Positions 37,110 through 48,300 of a stretch of DNA of 64,000 nt are shown in pieces; position 1 is the first letter of the stretch, and the number at the start of each line of letters is the position of its first letter. The notes beneath the pieces were generated by a model, which had not been told where the DNA came from, ran no database searches, and worked only from the letters and a program-made list of their open reading frames with translations. Origin of the DNA: Suillus spraguei (taxonomy: Eukaryota; Basidiomycota; Agaricomycetes; Boletales; Suillaceae); assembly GCA_016800925.1 (NCBI GenBank), contig JABCPU010000130.1, forward strand, positions 62,001-126,000. Reading direction: 5' to 3'. A program made the position numbers and the translations under genes.

Positions 37110-37818
37110 CAAAATCAATCAAGCTGGATGGTGACATGCTGCACATTTTCTAAGTTGTCTGTGATGTGTTCAGACACCAGTCCATCCTGGGATACCAGTA
37201 TAATGAGCTTACTGATGTGCAGATGTCCTTGTCCAGATAGAGGGGCCTGAGTGTGATGAGTCCAACTGTGCCTCTTGAAGATAACTTACATATGTCCTAG
37301 TCCAAGGTCCACATCATCCAACCTCTTCCCTGCAGTTTTAGCTTGGAATTTTAACAAGCTTGACAAAACCTCATTTTCTCATAGTATTGAATCTGCAAGG
37401 TCATTCTGAGCTTGAAAAACATTGCACTTCACTCTTATAAGGTCCATCATTAGGTTTGCTTCACCATCAGATGAATCTTTGACAGACTGTTGAAATGCCA
37501 ATCCTTTTGAGACTTTACAAAAATGTCAAAAGAGGACTGACTCACCATAGCATTGAAATTATCAATAACTTCCAATAGATCTGACACACCACTATGTCAA
37601 CTGGTGTGCAGATTCAAACAACATGGCTTGTGAGAGTCCCTATCACTGTTGTGGTAGGCCTGGAGAGCATTTTGCAAGTATGAACCAGAAGTGCCAAGTG
37701 ATAAGGATTGTATAGTAGAAATTGTCATTATGCTCTGTGAAGAATGAGTATTGGAAAATGCCAGGCCTGTATAACTGTCTGAATTGTTCAGGACTTTGTA
37801 TCTCGATGACTTCAGCAT
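37110..37818 (-). pseudogene. Degenerate minus-strand hypothetical gene
   Basis: A 73-codon frame (37597-37818) is followed on the same strand by coding-like pieces with stops, including KDSSDGEANLMMDLIRVK and FQAQNDLADSIL. I do not recognise the family. It lies between Copia and Plavaka remains, so it is probably transposon-borne or a captured fragment. Confidence 0.3.
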
Positions 37819-38498
37819 GCTTGAAGCTTCAAGTTATTGTCCCTTGTGCAGAAAGAGATTTAAAGATCACTCATCTATTGCTTGCCATATGAGTCAACCA
37901 TTATCTGGATGTAATACCTGGCTTGAGGTCCTGATCCAACTTGAGCAATCCAGCTGCTGCTCCCCTCTGCAAGATCACCCCATAGAAGTGGATGACATTG
38001 AACCCTACATATCTGAGCCCTATGAGCCAGTGGGATTAATGGATTTTGGTGACTTTTGTAGTAAAGGAGAGAGTATTGAGAGAGCGCCTCAGGACAAAAC
38101 ACAGGATGAGAGCAGTGAAGTAACAGACCATTTTCCCAATCCCTTACTTGCCTTTGAGGAAAGATACACATTTTTGAGCCTATTAGTCTCCGACAAGAAC
38201 AGTACAGTAAGCAAATCTCTATTATCTGTTCAGCTGTTGGAAAGAATGGCAAGTCTCATTGTGGCTTCTGCGCTTGGGATTAAGCATGGGGAAGATAGAT
38301 TTATTTCTAGCCCTTGAAATGGTCAGTGTCTCCCAACTTCAAGGTCATCACTATGGCTTAAACTTAAGAGTATCTAGATCAAAGACTTATCTTTATCATT
38401 CCACTTGGCAAGAGAGTTACAGGGCTGAGCTGAAATGTTGCCCAGTGGTCTGCATTGGAAGTTGCAAGTGATCACTACAATGCATCCTACAAAGTCAT
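37784..38498 (+). mobile_element. Plavaka-type transposase, N-terminal part
   Basis: The frame 37784-38317 encodes SSYCPLCRKRFKDHSSIACH and SGCNTWLEVL, a C2H2-like finger of the type that opens Plavaka (CACTA-related) transposases in mushrooms. An acidic region follows. The reading degenerates before 38498, where a solo LTR is inserted. The second part lies at 39272-39905. The assignment of this half depends on the better-matching second half. Confidence 0.6.
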
Positions 38499-39266
38499 TG
38501 TCATATACCATACTTCTAATCTCAGATCTGACCATATCCGTCCAGATCCGATTGTTTCCATATCCGTCCGGTCCACAGATCTTGTCCGGACCACCCATCC
38601 GAATGTACTCACTTCTCGCACCTTAACTCCCTTGTGTACATCTGCGTCTATCTCCTTTCGTCATTTCTCCTGCTACCGTACTCCGGCTGTTTATATTTCC
38701 GTCCTGTGTTACTGATCCGTTTCCTGTGTTCATTTCCGATTCATGCTTACTGATCCGCTGTGCATTAACTAATAGACTTCCGCTACACTTCGTACATAGC
38801 CCTCGGTCCTGGACTTGCTGATTATCCGTCTTAGATACTTACAGTATATAAACCACTTGTAGATCTCCGTAGAACTTAGTTCGAATATCATCTTAGATTC
38901 TACTCATTCTGCCTCCTCCGGACTTAAGCCACTCTCCGCTTTAAGTCACCTTCCGAGACTTAGGATTGATTCCTATAGTCTATACCTCCGACTCTATCTT
39001 CAGATAGTCCATCTCCGTTAGTTTCTAGTTAGGAACTCGTTCCAAAACTAGCCTTAAATCTCTGTCCTCTCCTTACATTCCGAATAACCTTCGGACGTAT
39101 CATATCCGACACCTTCGGACACCCGGATCTGTCACGCAACTCCTTCCGGGTCTTCGGACGAATAACTCCTCCCTGAAATAAGGGGCATTACTTGAGAAAG
39201 GGGCACAGTGTACGAACTGAGGCCAAAGCCCTTCAGATCTCTCTACCCTTGAGTACAGTCTTAACA
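38499..39266 (+). repeat. Solo LTR, family 1, with GTCAT target duplication
   Basis: This 768-bp solo LTR starts TGTCATATACCATAC and ends GTCTTAACA, flanked on both sides by GTCAT (38494-38498 and 39267-39271). It carries a TATA-like tacagtatataaacc near 38840. No internal coding region remains, so this is a product of LTR-LTR recombination. It splits a Plavaka transposase. Confidence 0.92.
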
Positions 39267-39271
39267 GTCAT

Positions 39272-39905
39272 CCATTGTTCTGTACTGGTGTGATCCTATC
39301 AAGTGCATCTCAAGTATCTTCAACCAACCATTGTTTCATGATTATATGGACTACAGTGCTCGCAGAGTATATACTTGTGTGCAGAAAGTTTGCCATGTGT
39401 ATACTGAATGGATGACAGGAGATCATGCTTGGGAAATGCAGGTGCATGACATATTAAAGGGCAAAATTAATTGCTCATATCTCCTTGAAGTCTGATTTAC
39501 CTGTAGGCGCAACCCTGCTTGGCATGATTTTATCCTTGGACAAGACTACTATTACTTTATTGACAGGTGATTGTGTTGCTCATCCACTCCTCATCAGCCT
39601 TGCCAATCTTTACATGAACACACACTCAAAATCATTGACCAACTCTTTTGTCCTCACTGCACTTCTACCTGTGCCAAAGTTTGTTCATAAGAAAAAGTGC
39701 ATGAGGGGTGTGTTGCAGGATTGTCTCATCCACCAATGCCTTGACATCATTTTATGGCCACTGAAACAGGCCGCTGAACATGGTGTCATGTTGTCTGACC
39801 CCATCAGGCGTAGTTGTTATTGCTTTACTACCCTCACAAGTTATATTGTTGATACACCCAAAGCAATGATTGTTACAGTTGTACGTGCCCCTATTCATTT
39901 TCTTT
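39272..39905 (+). mobile_element. Plavaka-type transposase, catalytic-region fragment
   Basis: The plus strand encodes PVGATLLGMILSLDKTTITL, LTGDCVAHPLLISLANLYMN, LTALLPVPKFVHKKK, LIHQCLDIILWPLKQAAEHG and TSYIVDTPKAMIVTVVRAP. This order (SDKT..T, G...HPL.ISL.N, LP..K, C...IL.PL, Y..D.P) is the conserved core of Plavaka transposases. The C-terminal part is missing. It is the continuation of 37784-38498 across the solo LTR. Confidence 0.75.
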
Positions 39906-40345
39906 GTCTCCTTTACTTGTATATTACATAACATGACTCTGACTCACATGCTCAATGCATCTGTACTATAGTTACCTTCCTTCTTTGGATATGCACTTAC
40001 ATTCTCACGTCTCTCTTGGTCCATGCGCACATATTGGCCTATTTAAGCACATTGTATTATGCTTGTATACTTTACTTTAATCTTACTGGGTTTTACCTGG
40101 AACATCCTTCGCTTAGGTCTCCAGCCTAAGTTGTCTTGAATCGTCTCTAAGTCTAAGCACTCCTTAGCCTTAGTCTCTATTCTCGTAGAACCTCTTAGAC
40201 TTGTCTTTGAGGCTGAACCCTTGATAGTACTCGGAACGAGTTCCTTGTACTTTCACCTTGTCTACTTCTAGACATTGTAGAACTTCCCAGTAGACCGTCT
40301 GTGTCTTTTCACTGTCGCTGGTGACGCCATCCCAGTTTGTAACAC

Positions 40346-40969
40346 CGACTCTACCTTTGGTAGTCTTATCCTGTCTGTTTCTATTCCAGACCTTGTCCGG
40401 AGTAGTCTATACTATCTCTATACCATATCCGGACCTACTCCTCTCTAGTAGTCAACACTTCCTCTAAGATCCACAGAGCTATGCTCGTCCGATCATCCAC
40501 TCATCCGCTCTTCTGCTCTTCTGCTCTTCCACTCTTCCGCTCTTCTGCTCCTCTGAGCTCCGGACTTTCAGTCCTCTGGTCCTCTGGATCTATCCTATCC
40601 TATCCTCCAACATCTGTTGATTATCTTTTCCTCCAGAGCATTGCTCCTATCCTGCCCTGGACTTTGTCCAGCAGTCCATCTCTCATCCATTCTACTTGGG
40701 ACTTATTTCCAGTAGTCTTACCATCATTCCTTGTCATCCGGAAATAGTTCTGGCGTGTTTCCACGCTCATCCAGAAGTCCTTTGGAGCTCTATCAAGCTA
40801 TCCTGCCTTAGAGTTCATCTGGACTTCATCTGAAGTTAAGGGCACATACTCGGGTAAGGGGCACAGTGCACGAGCTGAGGCCAAGCCCCTTTGACTTTCC
40901 AAACCTCTGGTACAACCCCATGTAAAGCCAGGACTTCTTAGTAGCCCCAAGTTTTGCATGGTTGTAACA
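40346..40969 (+). repeat. Family-2-like LTR, 3' portion
   Basis: The sequence from ccgactctacc to gttgtaaca closely follows the last about 620 bp of the LTR at 44589-45984, including ctggtaca and ttagtagcccca. Upstream DNA (39935-40345) is also LTR-like (low coding content, short CT-rich words) but does not match that copy, so the left end is undefined. Confidence 0.65.
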
Positions 40970-41434
40970 GGCTCTCTCAGCAGCAAGTCAAAAGCTGATC
41001 TTCTCAAACTTGCACAAGCTCTGGACATATCTCTTGATGGTGCTCAAAACAATCCTGAACATGTTTCCTTGATTCAAGCGCAGCTTTATGGCTGCCCACA
41101 GCTGAAGGATGATCCAACATTTACTGGCCTTTATGGCCATCTCCCTCATGGGCAGAAATGCACACATGCAAGCATGGTTGATGAAAATGCTGCACTCAGG
41201 CCAGCTGAGCCACTTCCAGTTGACCATCCCATGATCTGTCATCAACTCAACAACTTGCAATATTCAATGGACTCATCTTCATCCACTACTCCCCATTATT
41301 TTCCTGCACTATCGATGTCTGATCCCCCTCAACTGTTTATTCTGGCATTACACCTACTTTACTTCCTCATGGACACCCGCATCACCCATTCTCTCCCCAG
41401 CATCATGCACCCAACAATACACAGTATCATATGA
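40940..41434 (+). other. Frame with SAP-like helix (transposon-associated, uncertain)
   Basis: The frame 40958-41434 begins SLSSKSKADLLKLAQALDIS and DDPTFTGLYGHL, which looks like a SAP-type helix-extension-helix found in proteins that accompany mushroom transposons. The rest is low in complexity. No start or partner exon can be set because an LTR end lies at 40969. Confidence 0.35.
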
Positions 41435-41812
41435 TTCCCCATCATTCTTTGCACAACTATCATATACCTGTGCAAGCTCATTCAAGTGCACCTCATTTTT
41501 CACATTAGTTACTCTTAATCCTTATACATGGTCACATAATCAGTTCAATAGTATCAATTGCACATTTCTGCCACCTCATACAGATTGTTTCGAGTGCCAT
41601 TGCCTCTACTTCAGTCCCCAATGCACAACTTCACAACACACTGTACAAATGGCGCCAACACTGCAGAGTGCAAATAGGCATTGTGGCAGACATGTGACAA
41701 AGTGTGCGAACTCTAGGGAAAATGCACTTTTCCATGCAGTAACTCTCTGCTGGACTCAACACATTGAGTTTCAAAAAAAACTAGCAGATGTTGTACCTGA
41801 GGGTTCAGTTTA

Positions 41813-42009
41813 GTGTTGCCATGGCTTAAAGTGGCTCAGCCTGAATATTTGGGCATTGAGAGCTGAATAAAATTTCTAAAATCATGAAAATATTTATTTA
41901 AGTAGATTGGGCTCAAGGCCAGGTGCCCAATCTTTCATGATTTTAGAAATTTTATTCAGCTCTCAATGCCCAAATATTCAGGCTGAGCTACTTTAAGCTG
42001 TGGCAACAC
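41813..42009. mobile_element. Foldback MITE with TA target duplication
   Basis: This 197-bp element has arms of about 78 bp that are near-perfect inverted copies (GTGTTGCCATGGCTTAAAG...AAATCATGAAA and its complement). It is flanked by TA on both sides (41811-41812 and 42010-42011), which fits a non-autonomous Tc1/mariner-type element. It has no coding capacity. The two arms differ at only a few bases, so insertion is recent. Confidence 0.9.
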
Positions 42010-42047
42010 TAGTTCAGTCTATTGAACCATCAAAGAATTAAGTTATT

Positions 42048-43930
42048 ATGTCTGTGCATTGTGGAGTAATAGACATTGCGCCAAAAATGCGTGAACTCCT
42101 GTGGACATCTAGTAAGGAGGATATATTGAACAAGGTCACCATGTTGAACAACATGAAGGGGGTTTGTGGCATACCTAAACTTATTGAACACTGGCTTGTC
42201 AAGATCGCACCTGGGGAGGTCGACAAAATGGAGAAGTATCACTATACAACAATGGAGAGTATAGAAGGTACCTTCCACACTCATGTCCAGCTAGTTTTGA
42301 AGCCCCGTGCACGACCTTTGCACATGTTCCACATAAAGGCAGAGCTAGTGAGCATGATATGGGATATCATTATCAGTAAGTACATGCCATGCTATGATAT
42401 CCAATCTTTTGACTTACCTCTTTCCAGTTCAAAAAACAGTGGTTGAAGAGTGAGGTATTCTGCATCAAAATTGCAGCCTTAATAACACTATGATTGAGGA
42501 TGATGGCAATGGCTCCCATGGCACATTGATAAACTGGGAATTTGCTATGTGCATTCTTCAGAGCAATCACTACCCTATCAGTGGTACAGTCAGTGTTTAA
42601 CTTCCTGACTCTGTTTTTGATGAACACCTGCTCACAAAATGACCAGGGCAGAGTACCATTCATGTCACAGAAGCTTCTTCACCAGCTCTCAGATGCCATT
42701 CCTGTGGTGTTTGCACAGAAGAAAACTTGAAAGAAAGCTTCATGTTTGAGACCACAACTGACTAAATTTATCAGACATACTTTGGCTGATGATCTCAAGT
42801 CCCTCTTTTATGTCTTCATGTGGATCTGCATCAAATTCAGGGGTCCCCTCAGGATGGAATGGGCCCTCAAGCCAAGGGACCATAGATCTGAATGGCTACC
42901 ACGTACATGGTCTGCTAACTCTTATGCAGAGTGTGACCAAGCCAAGACGGGTTTTTTTACCACTTGGAGGATATGCAGAAGCTGGAAACTGTCATATACC
43001 ATACTTCTGATCTCAGATCCGACCATATCCGATCAGATCCAATTGATTCTATTTCCGTCTGGTCCATAGATCCTGTCCGGATCACCCATCCAAATGTGCC
43101 CACTTCTCGCACTCTAACTCCCTTGTGTATATCTGCGTCTATCTCCTTTCATCATCCCTCCTGTTTCCGGTATTCCAGCTGTGTATACTTCCGTCCTGTG
43201 TCACTGATCTGCTACCTGTGTTTCATTTCCAATTTGTGCTTACTGATCCGCTGCGCATTAACTAATAGACTTCCGTTACACTTCGTACATAGCCCTCAGT
43301 CCTGGACTTGTTGATTATCCGTATTAGATACTTACAGTATATAAACCACTTGTAGATCTCCATAGAACCTTAGTTCGAATATCACCTTAGATTCTGCTCA
43401 TTCTGCTTCCTCAGGACTTAAGTCACTTTCCGCTCTAAGTCATCTTCTGAGACTTGGGATTGATTCCTTTAGTCTATATCTCCGACTCTATCTTCGGATA
43501 GTCTATCTCTGTTAGTTTCTAGTTAGTAACTCGTTCCGAAGCTAGTCTTAACCCTCATTCTATTCCTACGTTCTGGATAACCTTCAGACGTCCGGATCCA
43601 TCACGCAACTCCTTCCGGATCTTCGGACGTATACCTACTCCCTTAAATAAGGGGCATTACTTGGGAAAGGGGCACAGTGCACGAACTGAGGCCAAAGCCC
43701 TTCGGATCTTTCATCCTTTGAGTATGGTTTTAACAGAAACACAGATTCATCTCTACTTCAAGAATCTTGTTCCACTCGCAAAGGAATGGTATGGGCTGAT
43801 GAGGAATAACAACAACCCAGATTTGGTACCCTTTGATGCCATGCTCAAGATGCTGGATAGGCATCATGCAGAGCTTCTAAAGGATGAACCATCCCCTGAG
43901 CTGTTATTTGCAAGAACAATCTTCAAGTGA
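42048..43930 (+). pseudogene. FunK1-type protein kinase, split by a solo LTR
   Basis: The plus-strand pieces follow the order of fungal FunK1 kinases: MKGVCGIPKLIEHWLV, VFIKNRV region lost, GRVPFMSQKLLHQLSD (the GT-PFMS block), FIRHTLADDLKSLFYVFMWI (the H..DLES..YV block), then after the LTR (42990-43735) YFKNLVPLAKEWYGLM and MLDRHHAELLKDE. The catalytic HRD and DFG segments are not visible in the surviving frames. Stops and frame changes plus the LTR insertion make it non-functional. Confidence 0.72.
42990..43735 (+). repeat. Solo LTR, family 1, with GAAAC target duplication
   Basis: This 746-bp LTR starts TGTCATATACCATAC and ends GGTTTTAACA, with GAAAC on both sides (42985-42989 and 43736-43740). 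It is a close relative of the LTR at 38499-39266 and interrupts the FunK1 kinase relic. Confidence 0.92.
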
Positions 43931-44382
43931 AAACAGCCAACTGGAGATGCTCCTGATTCTGCAGGTGCAGTAGATCTAGGAGTTACTGAGTTACCTAATG
44001 ACACAACCAGACACATGAGGCCAGCTGGAGGCAACATGATGATGGAAGCTGCAGTACCTATCAGCCCATCAAAGTAGAACAAGACTACATGATAGTAATA
44101 AAACAGTAGGCAACCATAGATTTTCTGTTTCAAAACACTTCATACCTACATAGTTACTCAGTAGCTGTGATGCATGTCTCCATATGTACTTTATATGTTA
44201 GAATCATCCATGCCAAGCATCAGGGCCTACTATGTCAATCCATGGGCGATTCCTGCAGTTCTCGGCATCACTGAAATTTTGAATTGAACTTATGCATCAA
44301 CATGCTGCTACCTGCAAGCAACTTGACTCATACATCTGAAAATCACCTGCAATGACCACTGAACTACAACATGAAGCCCAAG

Positions 44383-46506
44383 TGTCATATACCATACTTC
44401 TGATCTCAGATCTGATCAATCCGATTTCCGTCTGGTCCACAGATCCTGTCCAGATCACTCATCCGAACATGCCTACTTCTCGCACTCTAACTCCCTTGTG
44501 GATATCTGCATCTATCTCCTTTCGTCATTCCTCCTGTCTCCAGTATTCCGGCTGTGTATATTTCCATCCTGCTCATTGATCCATTATCTGTCATATACCA
44601 TGCATTTCAGTCCAGATCCGATTCAATCCATAGACATCCAGACACCCAATTCATACATCCAGTCCACCACTCCAATCCATATCCATCCATATCCATATCC
44701 GACCCAATCCATCCATCTGGTCTCATCCACCCATCTGATCTGATCCATATCTGATCCATATCCATATCTGACCCAATCCATTCATCCAATCTCATCCACC
44801 CATCCAATCTCATCCATATCCGACCCAGTCCATATCCGATCCATGTCCATATCTGATCTGTGTCTATATCCGATCCGAGTTCATATCCGAACTATTCCCG
44901 CGCACCTGTGCATTACCCCGTTTAGTATATATCTGTGTCCCCAGCTCTTGGTTATCTCTGCCTCCATCTTGATAAGTTATTTCATACAAGTCTTATCTCC
45001 AAGTTCATAGCCTTATGTTCTGTTGTACTTACTAATGTGTTTCTGCATGCTTCAGACATAGCCTTCGGACTATGCTTACTTACCTTCCGGCATGCTACCT
45101 ACAGTATATAACCTTGTAGTACAACTCCTGCAGACTTCAGTCTGATCATTGCTTTCCTACTTCTGTATATTCCTTTGACTTCTGTATCTTGTTACCATGT
45201 CTATATAAATCTGTTTCTGTTCTTGCACTTGGGCTCCGGCCCTTGTAAGATTCTGACTCAGACCTATGGGATCATTCCCTAGGCCGGAGCCTTGATCCTT
45301 TGTCCTATATCCTTTTCGGACTTCGTCCATTTCCTGTCTCTCATCCAATTCACCTCCGACTCTACCTGTGGTAGTCTTATCCTGTCTGTTTCTATTCCAG
45401 ACCAGAGTAGTCTATACTACCTCTACACCATATCTGGACCTACTCCTCTCTAGTAGTTAACACCTCCCCTAAGATCCATAGAGCTACGCTCGTCTGATCA
45501 TCTGATCATCCGCCCCTCCGCTCTTCTGCTCCTCTGAGCTCTGGACCTTCGGACCTCCGGTCCTCCGGATCTATCCTATCCTATCCTCCAACATTTATGG
45601 ATCATCTTTCCCTCCGGAGCTTTGCTCCTATCCTGCTCTGGACTTTGTCCAGGAGTCCATCCTTCATCTATTCTACTTGGAACTTGTTCTAGTAGTCTTA
45701 CCATTACTCCCTACCATCCGGAAATAGTTCCAGTGTGTTCCTGCGCTCATCTGAAAGTCCTTCGGAGCTCTATCGAGCTATCCTGTCCTACAGAGTTCAT
45801 CCAGACTCCATCCAGACTTCACTATAACTCCCCCTTGGACTTCATCCGAAATTAAGGGCACATACTCAGGTAAGGGGCACAGCATACGAGCTGAGGCCAA
45901 GCCCCTTCGACTTTCTGTCCCTCCAGTACAACTCCATGTAAGACCAGGACTTCTTAGTAGCCCCAGTTTTGCATGATTGTAACATTACCTATGTTTCATT
46001 TCCAACTTGTGCTTACTGATCTGCTGTGCACTAACTAATAAACTTCCATTATACATCGTACATAGCCCTTGGTCCCGGACTCGTTAATTATCCGTGCTAG
46101 TTACTTACAGTATATAAACCACTTGTAGATCTCTGTAGAACCTTAGTTCAAATATCATCTTAGATTCTACTCATTCTGTTCCTCTGGGCTTGAGTAACTT
46201 CCAACTCTAGTATCTTCCGAGACTTAGGATTGATTCCTATAAGTCTACATCTCCGACTCTACCCTTTGGTAGTCTATCTCTGTTAGTTTCTAGTTAAGGA
46301 CTCGTTCCGAGACTAGCCTTATTCCTTGTTCCATCTCCACATTCCGGATAATTTTCGGACGTCCGGATCCGCTACACTACCACTTCCAGATCTTCGGACA
46401 TATATCCTCCCTCTGAAATAAGGGGCATTACTCGGGAAAGGAGCACAGTGCATGGACTGAGGCCAAAGCCCTTCAGATCTCTTACCCCTTGAGTACAGTC
46501 TTAACA
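44383..46506 (+). repeat. Family-1 LTR interrupted by a family-2 LTR
   Basis: The family-1 start (TGTCATATACCATAC) lies at 44383 and its end (CAGTCTTAACA) at 46506; the family-2 LTR 44589-45984 sits inside. The outer flanks do not match (CCAAG on the left, GTGTC on the right), so the outer LTR is not a simple solo insertion; recombination between two elements or a deletion is likely. Confidence 0.75.
44589..45984 (+). repeat. Family-2 solo LTR nested in family-1 LTR
   Basis: This 1396-bp LTR begins TGTCATATACCATGC and ends GATTGTAACA, with imperfect target duplications TTATC (44584-44588) and TTACC (45985-45989). Bases 44640-44880 form a degenerate atccatatcc tandem tract. A TATA-like tacagtatataacc lies near 45100. 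Confidence 0.8.
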
Positions 46507-46624
46507 GTGTCTTAGCGAGCTCATTCCTATCATATAATGGACCCTTGTCATGTAATTTTCCCTCAGTCATTCCCTCATCCTTCCTTTGGATAGCAGCTGA
46601 GCACGGTATACGCCAGTTTTGTCA
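46507..46624 (+). repeat. Copia LTR, 3' end fragment
   Basis: The sequence from tcttagcgagctcatt to cgccagttttgtca matches the second part of the LTR at 36461-36922, including catataatggacccttg and ggatagcagctgag. The first half is missing, replaced by the family-1 LTR end. Confidence 0.8.
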
Positions 46625-46689
46625 GCCCTCTTTTCTAGTACCCTGCATACTTTTTCCATATCATTCACTTTTAAGAATGTTCACTCACT

Positions 46690-46853
46690 TATATCTAACT
46701 TTTCACTTCTTTCTGACTTTTCTGCTTACTTTATGCTTTTCACTTAATTCAATGGCACAAACTTTTCAAGTCTGAACAAATAGTGATGATTATTAATGGG
46801 CCACTTAAATAAGTGCAAAAAAGTTGGAAAAGTAAACTCATGATTTACTGATG
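46690..46853. repeat. Truncated CATCAGG-family MITE end
   Basis: The end aactcatgatttactgatg at 46835-46853 matches the right terminus of the MITE at 47525-47941. The left end is not visible and the start coordinate is approximate. Confidence 0.45.
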
Positions 46854-46878
46854 TTGCACAGGGGCTAAGATGGACCTC

Positions 46879-47151
46879 CATCAGGAAATTCACACATTCC
46901 TTAACATGCTTAATCAGCTTAACTCACTTATCTCAAAACTTGTTTGCTCTCTCTCACATCATTCACCTGGCATATCTTATATTTTTTGAGTGCGAAATAC
47001 AATAAAACATGTATATTAATATATCTCAACTTTTTTTTTCTGAATTCATTCACATTGAAATTTTGGACAAGTAGATTCAATTTCACCAAGGCAGTTAAGT
47101 GTAAATAAGTCCGCATAAGGGCACGTCAAGGAATGTGTGAATTTCCTGATG
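46879..47151. mobile_element. MITE with CATCAGGAAATTCACAC inverted ends
   Basis: This 273-bp element has about 30-bp inverted ends (CATCAGGAAATTCACACATT at both termini). TC flanks both sides, consistent with a 2-bp duplication. It carries no coding capacity. It shares the first 11 bp with the element at 47525-47941 and so belongs to a related family. Confidence 0.75.
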
Positions 47152-47154
47152 TCT

Positions 47155-48300
47155 AAGGAAATCATCCATGAGTGGATGTCAAAGTGTGTTCTGATAACAA
47201 AAAATACTGTCATCAGCAGGTTTTGAACCTACACAGGAAAGAGAAACAGATTTTGATTCTGTTGTGGTAACCATCAGGCTAAGACTAGTTACAATGAACT
47301 GCCAAAGAAACCATCATGGGTGAATATCAAGGTGTGTTCTGATAGAAAAAACCTTGTCATTGGCAGGTTTTGAACCTGCACAGTCCAAGAGAAACAGATT
47401 TTGATTCTGTCAACCACCAGGCTAACACCAACTACAGTGAACTTTCAAAGAAACCATCCACAAGTGAACATCAAAGTGTGTTCTGATAGAAAAAACCTCA
47501 TCATCAGCAGGTTTTAACACAGTTCATCAGGAAATCATGAGTTTACTTATTCCTTACTTATTTCAAACTTTTCCCACTTATTTCAAATGGACCTACTTTT
47601 TTTCTGAAATTTGACAACTGCTTCAAAATTGAGTATTCCAATATGTTTGTTGGGCCTGAGAGACAAGTTTCATTGCATAAGACCAACAATTAGTGACTAG
47701 TATGAAGCTCGAGTGACACATTAATGCTGATGATTTTATTTCTCAAATATTCTCTTGAGGTACTATTTTGCAAATTAAGAGTCCAATAATTTTATAGCAC
47801 ACATTTATAATGATGGCTAACAGATCCTGATAGTTCAGTTGGGACCAGGTGGTAATTTAAGAGAAATAAGTAGATCCATTTGGAATAAGTGGGAAAAGTT
47901 TGAAATAAGTAAGGAATAGGTAAACTCATGATTTCCTGATGTTCAAGATAAACTTTTGATTCTGTTGTGGAAACCACCTAGCTAAGAGCAGTTACAATGA
48001 ACTTCTAAAGAAGCCATCCAAGAGTAAATGTCAAGTGTGCTTCAATAGAAAATACCTTGTCATCGGCAGGTTTCAAACCTGCACAGTCCAAGAGAAACCG
48101 AGTTTGATTCTGTTGTGGCAACCACCTGACTAAGACCAGTTGTGGTGACCTTCTGAAGAAACTGTCCATGAATAAATGTCAAAGTGCATTCTGATAGAAA
48201 AAAACTGTATTTCAGCAGGTTTCGAACCTGTGCAGTCCAAGAGAAACAGATTTCGATTCTGTTGTGGTAACCACACTAGCCAGGCTAAAGTTTTTAACTC
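47155..48300 (-). repeat. Tandem array of ~145-bp tRNA-Leu-like repeats
   Basis: Five copies have their T-arm-like sequence at about 47216, 47363, 47508, 48066 and 48214 (+ coordinates), which gives a period of 139-148 bp once the MITE is removed. On the minus strand each unit contains TTAGCCTGGTGG (A-box-like), a 5-bp stem ACAGA/TCTGT with a 7-nt loop ATCAAAA (CAA at the anticodon position), a long variable region and GCAGGTTCAAAACCTGC (B-box/T-arm). The acceptor stem does not pair well and copies differ, so these are tRNA-derived repeats rather than working tRNA genes. Confidence 0.7.
47525..47941. mobile_element. MITE with ~72-bp inverted ends inside a tRNA-like repeat
   Basis: This 417-bp element starts CATCAGGAAATCATGAGTTT and ends with its complement; the arms match for about 72 bp. 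TT flanks both sides (47523-47524 and 47942-47943). Removing it joins cacag and caag, restoring the tRNA-like unit, which shows the insertion directly. Confidence 0.88.

Noticed and set aside
44498..44813. Frames with repeated IHPS/DMDG peptides on both strands
   Set aside because: They come from the atccatatcc tandem tract inside the family-2 LTR.
47216..48290. Five functional tRNA-Leu(CAA) genes
   Set aside because: The T-arm and anticodon stem look right, but acceptor stems do not pair and copies vary inside boxes; the units are better called tRNA-derived repeats.
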